Below, piece by piece: positions 21,393-25,854 of a stretch of 25,854 bases of DNA. Every line of letters starts with the position of its first letter. Position 1 is the first letter of the stretch. Origin of the DNA: CAIUPE01 sp037131735 (lineage in GTDB: Bacteria > Pseudomonadota > Alphaproteobacteria > Rhizobiales > Beijerinckiaceae); contig JBAXQM010000030.1 in the NCBI GenBank assembly GCA_037131735.1, forward strand, positions 1 through 25,854, read 5' to 3'. Below the pieces are notes generated by a model, which did no database searches, was not told where the DNA came from, and was given only the letters and a program-made list of their open reading frames with translations. Made by a program: the position numbers and the translations under genes.

Positions 21393-22394
21393 TTAGAAGT
21401 TGAACTTGTCGATATTCGCTTTGTCGAATGTCGTCAGTTCAGCTTGCGTATTCATCACATTCTTTTCGAGAATGGTGATTGAGCCGAGGCTTGGTACATC
21501 GAATTTCGTACCAACCGTATTCTTGATTTTGCCATTGAGAACGCCATCAGCAAAGTAAGCAGCCAACCAACCTTCATTGTAAGGCGACCAGAGTTGGAAG
21601 GCCGATACTGTGCCATCCTTCACGAAATCGCGCATTTCTGACGGAAGGCCAAGACCCGTGACATGAACCTTATTGGCAATGCCACGCGACTTCACAACTT
21701 GTGCTGCAGCCGCAATACCCACTGTTGTCGGGGCGATTACACCGACAAGATTTGGATAATTCGACAACAAAGCTTCCATTTCCGTCGTCGACTTTTCTGG
21801 CTGGTCATCGCCATAGACAGTCGCAACGAGCTTCATATCCTTGTATTTTGGATTTTCGGCGAGTGTCTTCTTCATCGCCTTGATCCAGGTGTTCTGGTCA
21901 GGCGCTTCTGTTGTTGCTGAGAGGATGGCAATTTCACCCTTATAGCCGATCATCGAGCCCATGAGCTCAACTTGGTTCGGTCCCGTCTTGGTGAAATCAA
22001 CTGGCAGAATATTGGCGTCACGATGACCTTCGCTGCCAACAATATCGCCATTCACGGTGAGTACGAGAATACCCTTCGCCCGCGCTTTGTCGAGCACCTG
22101 GTTCATGGCATCGGGGCTATTCGGTGCAATCGCGATCACATTCACGCCACGCTGAATTTGCGCCTCAATGAATGGGATTTGCGATGTGGCTTCGGCCGTT
22201 GCCGGAGCGACAAACTCAAACTCACAACCGATCTTCTTACAGGCATCAACAAAGCCACCCGTGATCGAATCGAAATAGGGATTACCAGTGTTCTTTCCGA
22301 TATAGACGACTTTGAAGTTACTCGCGGCCATGGCTGCACTCGCCATAAGGCCGAAGCCCAAGGCAAGACCCGCCAAAACAGTTTTCTTCAGCAT
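21393..22394 (-). CDS. rhaS: Periplasmic sugar-binding protein, rhamnose-type (RhaS-like)
   Basis: This 333-residue exported protein should bind L-rhamnose or a related sugar for the transporter encoded upstream. The ATG at 22394 follows GGAGGA and starts a good signal peptide (MLKKTVLAGLALGFGLM, cleaved after SAAMA). The mature chain shows the RhaS pattern: FKVVYIGKNTGNPYFDSITGG, GVNVIAIAPNSPDAMNQVL, GEIAILSATTEAPDQNTWI, VATVYGDDQPEKS, GVIAPTTVGIAAAAQVV and VTGLGLPSEMRDFVKDGTV. The closely related LsrB family (autoinducer-2) shares the fold and the IDKFNF-type ending, so that reading cannot be ruled out, but the SATTEAPDQN and GLGLPSEM blocks favour RhaS. It is the last transporter gene of the minus-strand operon, 45 bases after the second permease, and a strong terminator follows. 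The gene symbol is by similarity only. Confidence 0.85.
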   Translation of the reverse strand: MLKKTVLAGLALGFGLMASAAMAASNFKVVYIGKNTGNPYFDSITGGFVDACKKIGCEFEFVAPATAEATSQIPFIEAQIQRGVNVIAIAPNSPDAMNQVLDKARAKGILVLTVNGDIVGSEGHRDANILPVDFTKTGPNQVELMGSMIGYKGEIAILSATTEAPDQNTWIKAMKKTLAENPKYKDMKLVATVYGDDQPEKSTTEMEALLSNYPNLVGVIAPTTVGIAAAAQVVKSRGIANKVHVTGLGLPSEMRDFVKDGTVSAFQLWSPYNEGWLAAYFADGVLNGKIKNTVGTKFDVPSLGSITILEKNVMNTQAELTTFDKANIDKFNF

Positions 22395-22439
22395 TACTTC
22401 CTCCATATGTTTGCCGTTTCGAACCGGCGGTTAAGCCCG

Positions 22440-23450
22440 CTAACGCTGTGTGCGGGAATAGATGAAATTCGTGGCGATGATTGAAAGCACAAGCAACACG
22501 CCCAAAACACAAAGCTGCGTTGCCGGTAGAAGATTAGCAGTCGTCATACCTGTCGAGATGACAGACAAAAGCAGAGCGGCAAGGAAAGTTCCCAAAATCG
22601 TTCCGCGCCCACCAAAAATATAGGTACCGCCGAGCATGGCCATGAGCACCATTTGCAATTCACCGCCAAGGCCAAGATCATATCGCACAGAGCCCAAGCG
22701 CGAAATGAAAATCATTCCGGCAATCGACGCTGTTACACCGGTTGCTAAAAACAAAACCGCTTTGATACGTCGCGTGCGAATTCCGGCATAAATTGCAGCT
22801 GTCTCGTTCGTTCCCGTTTGATAAATCTGCCGACCCCACACTGTCATGCCAAGGAGAAAGGCCAATGCGATAGCCGCAAGAATGAAAATCAAATCAGGCG
22901 CGGGCAAGCCAAGCACCTGAACTTTATCGATGCCGATATACCACTCAGGAACACGTATCGATTTATCACCGGCAATCACTTGGGCTAATCCGCGATATAG
23001 CGTCAGCGTGCCGATAGTGACAATGATTGATGGGAGTTGTAGGCCGATGATCAACGCCGAATTGATCGCGCCCATAATGAGACCCGAGCCAATACCGATA
23101 GATACACAAATCCACATCGGCCAATCGAAACTCATCGCATAGGCGAACAGGCAGGCAGAGAGCGCCATGGCTGAAGCCGGAGACAAATCGATCTCCCCGG
23201 CAATGATGACAAGCGTAAGAATAAGCGCAAGCAGTGAAAGCTCGGCAGTCAGTGTGAAACTATCGAGAATATAACGAATATCAAGGAAATAGGGCGATAG
23301 CTGTCCACCTGCAAAAATAGCAAGAACAAGCAACACAAATGTTAGCGTTTCAGGTCGAACAAAAATGACCTGCCATAAAGGACGCGGTGGTGCTGCATCC
23401 CGGTGCGTTGCCGATACAGTTGAGTTTAACCCTATGGGCGCTTCGCTCAT
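22440..23450 (-). CDS. Sugar ABC transporter permease, second of a pair (RhaQ/LsrD-like)
   Basis: This 336-residue inner-membrane protein pairs with the permease encoded just before it to make a heterodimeric sugar channel. After a polar N-terminus of about 25 residues it has repeated hydrophobic segments (LTFVLLVLAIFAGGQLSPYF, LSLLALILTLVIIAGEID, LPSIIVTIGTLTLYRGLAQVI). The CUT2 cytoplasmic loop GTNETAAIYAGIRTRRIKAVLF lies near residues 217-238, followed by AMLGGTYIFGGRGTILGTF. The ATG overlaps the previous stop codon as ATGA, so translation is coupled. Substrate follows from the binding protein: rhamnose or a related sugar. Confidence 0.92.
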   Translation of the reverse strand: MSEAPIGLNSTVSATHRDAAPPRPLWQVIFVRPETLTFVLLVLAIFAGGQLSPYFLDIRYILDSFTLTAELSLLALILTLVIIAGEIDLSPASAMALSACLFAYAMSFDWPMWICVSIGIGSGLIMGAINSALIIGLQLPSIIVTIGTLTLYRGLAQVIAGDKSIRVPEWYIGIDKVQVLGLPAPDLIFILAAIALAFLLGMTVWGRQIYQTGTNETAAIYAGIRTRRIKAVLFLATGVTASIAGMIFISRLGSVRYDLGLGGELQMVLMAMLGGTYIFGGRGTILGTFLAALLLSVISTGMTTANLLPATQLCVLGVLLVLSIIATNFIYSRTQR

Positions 23451-24433
23451 TCGCGCCCCCTAGCAGACGAGAGCGCCGCATTGGCACGCATACGCACGGA
23501 CCGATCAATCAAAAGCGCGACCACAATGACAGCTCCATAAATGGCGGCTTGTGACGTACCGGGAATGCCCAAAAGAGGAAGCGCTGCAGAAACGCACCCC
23601 ATGAGAAACACACCGAGCACAACGCCGGGCACGGAGCCCACGCCGCCATTGATCGATACGCCGCCAATCACGACCGCGGCGATGACCTGAAACTCGAAAC
23701 CCGTTCCCGTATTTGACGGATTCACGAAGCCCCAGCGGCTCGCATACATAATGCCCGAGAGTCCCGCGAGTGCGCCGGATATGGCGAACACCAAGATCGT
23801 GACCGCATTCACGCGGATACCGCGCAGCGGTGCTGCAATCGGATTAGAACCCATCGCATAAATTTGTCGCCCCACAAGCGTGCGATTGGCAAACCAATAA
23901 GTAGCCACCGCTACAGCAAGCGCAATGACAATGATCCAGGGCACCGCATAGGTTGGCGAATCCTGCGACATCGCCTTCAACGCAGCGGGAACAAATTGGC
24001 GATCAATCTGTTTGGCGTTTGAAACAATAAAAGTGAGCCCGCGATAAAGGCTCAATGTTCCCAAGGTGACGATGATAGCGGGAAGATTAAAGGCGGTCAC
24101 AAGCACGCCATTAACGACACCGAGACCCAAACCAACACCGATGGCAACAACAAAACCGAGACCCCACGGAATCTCGGGATGAAATTTAAACATCAATGCC
24201 GTAAGCATGGCCGCAAGGCCCTGGATTGATCCAATCGACAAATCAACATGACGGGCAATGATGACTAGCATTTGCCCCATCGCGCCAATCATGATTAGCG
24301 GGATAAGAAGAAGAATGATTCTGAATTGATCAAGCGTGAGAAAGCGCGGCCGCATGATCCCGACAAAGACGCAGAATAAAACGATCATCAACAGAATGCC
24401 GGCTTCCCGGCGGCGGAGCAGAGACCCGATCAT
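23447..24433 (-). CDS. Sugar ABC transporter permease, first of a pair (RhaP/LsrC-like)
   Basis: This 328-residue inner-membrane protein begins with MIGSLLRRREAGILLMIVLF, so its first membrane segment starts almost at once. Further segments include IILLLIPLIMIGAMGQMLVI and the ARHVDLSIGSIQGLAAM loop typical of CUT2 permeases. LPAIIVTLGTLSLYRGLTFIV, the GSNPIAAPLRGIRVNAVTIL ATPase-contact loop (about residues 205-225) and AVVIGGVSINGGVGSVPGV follow. It shares ATGA overlaps with both the ATPase gene upstream (24430-24433) and the second permease downstream, so the three proteins are made in a fixed ratio. Confidence 0.92.
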   Translation of the reverse strand: MIGSLLRRREAGILLMIVLFCVFVGIMRPRFLTLDQFRIILLLIPLIMIGAMGQMLVIIARHVDLSIGSIQGLAAMLTALMFKFHPEIPWGLGFVVAIGVGLGLGVVNGVLVTAFNLPAIIVTLGTLSLYRGLTFIVSNAKQIDRQFVPAALKAMSQDSPTYAVPWIIVIALAVAVATYWFANRTLVGRQIYAMGSNPIAAPLRGIRVNAVTILVFAISGALAGLSGIMYASRWGFVNPSNTGTGFEFQVIAAVVIGGVSINGGVGSVPGVVLGVFLMGCVSAALPLLGIPGTSQAAIYGAVIVVALLIDRSVRMRANAALSSARGRE

Positions 24434-25854
24434 GATGCGCGTACCTCCGCGCTCCGCGGGACAGCCGCATGCATGATGGATTCTTGTGTCGCGTTTGCGC
24501 GCGGAATATCAGCCGTTATGCGACCTTCCGACATTACAAGCACGCGATCACACAGAGCCAGAAGTTCAGGCAGTTCAGACGAGATCAAAAGAATGGCGCG
24601 ACCCGTCGCCGCCAATTCGCCAATCATGTCATAAAATTCTGCTTTCACACCGATATCGATACCGCGCGTCGGCTCATCCAAAATGAGAATTTCAGGATCA
24701 GTTAAAAGCCACCGCGCCAAAATAGATTTCTGCTGATTGCCGCCCGATAACTCTCCAATCGGTTGCCGCATGGACGCAAGCCGAATACTGAGCTTTTTGA
24801 TCGAGTCTGTTGCGATCTCATGCTCTGTAGCAAAATGGATGATGCCCGCATTCGAGATTTTTTCGGGCACGGCAGCCGTAATATTCTGTTCAACCGATAA
24901 GGTACGAAAAATTCCTGCAATCGCACGATCTTCCGGAACAAAGGCCAAGCGGTGATCAATCGCCACAGCGGGATCGGTAATTGCTACGGCCGTTCCCTTA
25001 ATCAGGATCTCGCCTTTGTCTGCGGGCGCTATTCCAAAAAGCGCACGCGCCACATCGGTGCGTCCCGCACCAACAAGACCACCAAGACCCACAATCTCGC
25101 CGTGCCTAATTTCAAAGCTGATATCTTTAAAATAGCCCGCTTTCGTGAGGCCTTTAACCTCAAGCGCGACATCGCCGATTTGCGCGTCCTGCTTTTTGAG
25201 ATATTCACGCAAAGATCGCCCAATCATCAACCGGATAATATCTGCGTCAGTTAAATTGCCGATTGTATCGGTGGCCACTTTATTTCCGTCACGAAAAATT
25301 GTGACACGATCACACAAGGCACGCACTTCTTCGAGCCTGTGCGAGATGAAAATGATCGTACGCCCTTCGTCACGCAAACGACGAGCAATTGAAAACAGTG
25401 TTTCAACTTCTTTGGGTGTGAGCGGTGCGGTGGGCTCATCCATAATGATCAAGCGACTATCGGAAGCGAGTGCCCGCGCGATCTCGACCATTTGTTGATC
25501 GGCAATGGAAAGCCCGCGCATCGGGCGTTTTACATCAATATCGACACCGAGAAGCGTCATAAGTTGCGCCGCTTCTTCTTCGATTTCTTTCCACGGCACC
25601 TTAGACCAGGGCGATCCCGCCAAACGACCAAGAACCAGATTTTCAGCAACAGAAAGATCAGGGAATGACAAGGGTTCCTGATGGATCAGCGTGATGCCTA
25701 AGCGCTGTGCCGCAAGCGGATTTTGAATCTCAACGTCATCGCCATTAAGCGCAATCGAGCCGCGTGTCGGGCGATGAACACCAGCGAGAATGTTTGCAAA
25801 TGTCGATTTGCCGGCTCCGTTTTCGCCGAGCAATGCATGGATTTCACCCGATTT
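24430..25854 (-). CDS. Sugar ABC transporter ATP-binding protein with two nucleotide-binding domains (RhaT/RbsA-like), 5' end cut by window
   Basis: The visible 474 residues are nearly the whole double-domain ATPase; about 25-30 N-terminal residues lie past the right edge. The first domain has Walker A GENGAGKST (visible residues 10-18), signature LSIADQQ (115-121), Walker B LIIMDEP (135-141) and switch histidine in FISHRLEE. The second has the degenerate Walker A GGLVGAGRTD (258-267) that is usual for RbsA-type proteins, signature LSGGNQQ (369-375) and Walker B ILILDEP (389-395). LSIADQQ lacks the GG pair of the standard signature, so the first composite site may be the weaker one; this variation is common in CUT2 ATPases. 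It is the first visible gene of the transporter operon and overlaps the permease start by 4 bases. The promoter is outside the window. Confidence 0.92.
   Translation of the reverse strand, partial: KSGEIHALLGENGAGKSTFANILAGVHRPTRGSIALNGDDVEIQNPLAAQRLGITLIHQEPLSFPDLSVAENLVLGRLAGSPWSKVPWKEIEEEAAQLMTLLGVDIDVKRPMRGLSIADQQMVEIARALASDSRLIIMDEPTAPLTPKEVETLFSIARRLRDEGRTIIFISHRLEEVRALCDRVTIFRDGNKVATDTIGNLTDADIIRLMIGRSLREYLKKQDAQIGDVALEVKGLTKAGYFKDISFEIRHGEIVGLGGLVGAGRTDVARALFGIAPADKGEILIKGTAVAITDPAVAIDHRLAFVPEDRAIAGIFRTLSVEQNITAAVPEKISNAGIIHFATEHEIATDSIKKLSIRLASMRQPIGELSGGNQQKSILARWLLTDPEILILDEPTRGIDIGVKAEFYDMIGELAATGRAILLISSELPELLALCDRVLVMSEGRITADIPRANATQESIMHAAVPRSAEVRAS

Noticed and set aside
1..25854. 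CRISPR arrays, tRNA or rRNA genes, insertion sequences, attachment sites, frameshifted genes
   Set aside because: No regular repeat-spacer pattern, cloverleaf-like sequence, transposase frame, terminal repeats or broken reading frame was recognised; all large frames are intact except the two cut by the window ends.

Overview
The window looks like chromosomal or megaplasmid DNA of an alphaproteobacterium, most likely a Hyphomicrobiales (rhizobial-type) soil or plant-associated bacterium. This rests on gene families, not on a marker gene: several CUT2-type sugar ABC transporters, an L-arabinonate-dehydratase-type IlvD/EDD protein, an AraD1/GguC-type FAH protein, RhaS-type transport genes and small IclR and GntR regulators. 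No rRNA, tRNA, CRISPR array, transposase or phage gene is visible. Gene packing is tight, with 4-base ATGA overlaps and convergent gene ends only about 20 bases apart.

The window is a carbohydrate (sugar / sugar-acid) catabolic island built from about seven transcription units. (1) 1-1451, minus: a sugar-binding protein followed, past a hairpin, by the start of its ATPase (cut by the window edge). (2) 1783-8373, minus: IlvD/EDD aldonate dehydratase, AraD1-like FAH enzyme, hydantoinase/oxoprolinase subunits A and B, with a divergent IclR regulator at 8487-9281 and a 17-bp palindrome between them. (3) 9299-11145, minus: HpcH/HpaI aldolase and a D-2-hydroxyacid dehydrogenase. (4) 11389-13782, plus: an orphan pyruvate-dehydrogenase-E1 (AceE)-like thiamine-diphosphate enzyme. 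(5) 13803-14684, minus: an SMP-30-type sugar lactonase. (6) 14822-20545, plus: enolase-superfamily aldonate dehydratase, SDR dehydrogenase, GntR/FCD regulator, sugar-binding protein, single-domain ATPase and permease. (7) 20567-25854, minus: RhaT/P/Q/S-like transporter, a strong terminator, then a second SDR.

Units 5 and 6, with the aldolase of unit 3, can be read as a complete non-phosphorylative sugar route: import, C1 oxidation by the SDR, lactone opening by the SMP-30 enzyme, dehydration by the enolase-superfamily enzyme, and retro-aldol cleavage to pyruvate plus an aldehyde. The lactonase and dehydratase operons diverge from a 137-bp region carrying a 9-bp-arm palindrome that the GntR protein encoded in the operon probably binds. 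Unit 2 looks like a second, separately regulated aldonate branch (IclR) with an unusual ATP-dependent HyuAB-type step. The actual sugars cannot be read from sequence alone.

The items most worth following up are HyuA/HyuB inside an aldonate-dehydratase operon, the orphan AceE-like enzyme with an altered thiamine-diphosphate motif, the two palindromic operators, and the stem-loops that follow all three sugar-binding-protein genes.
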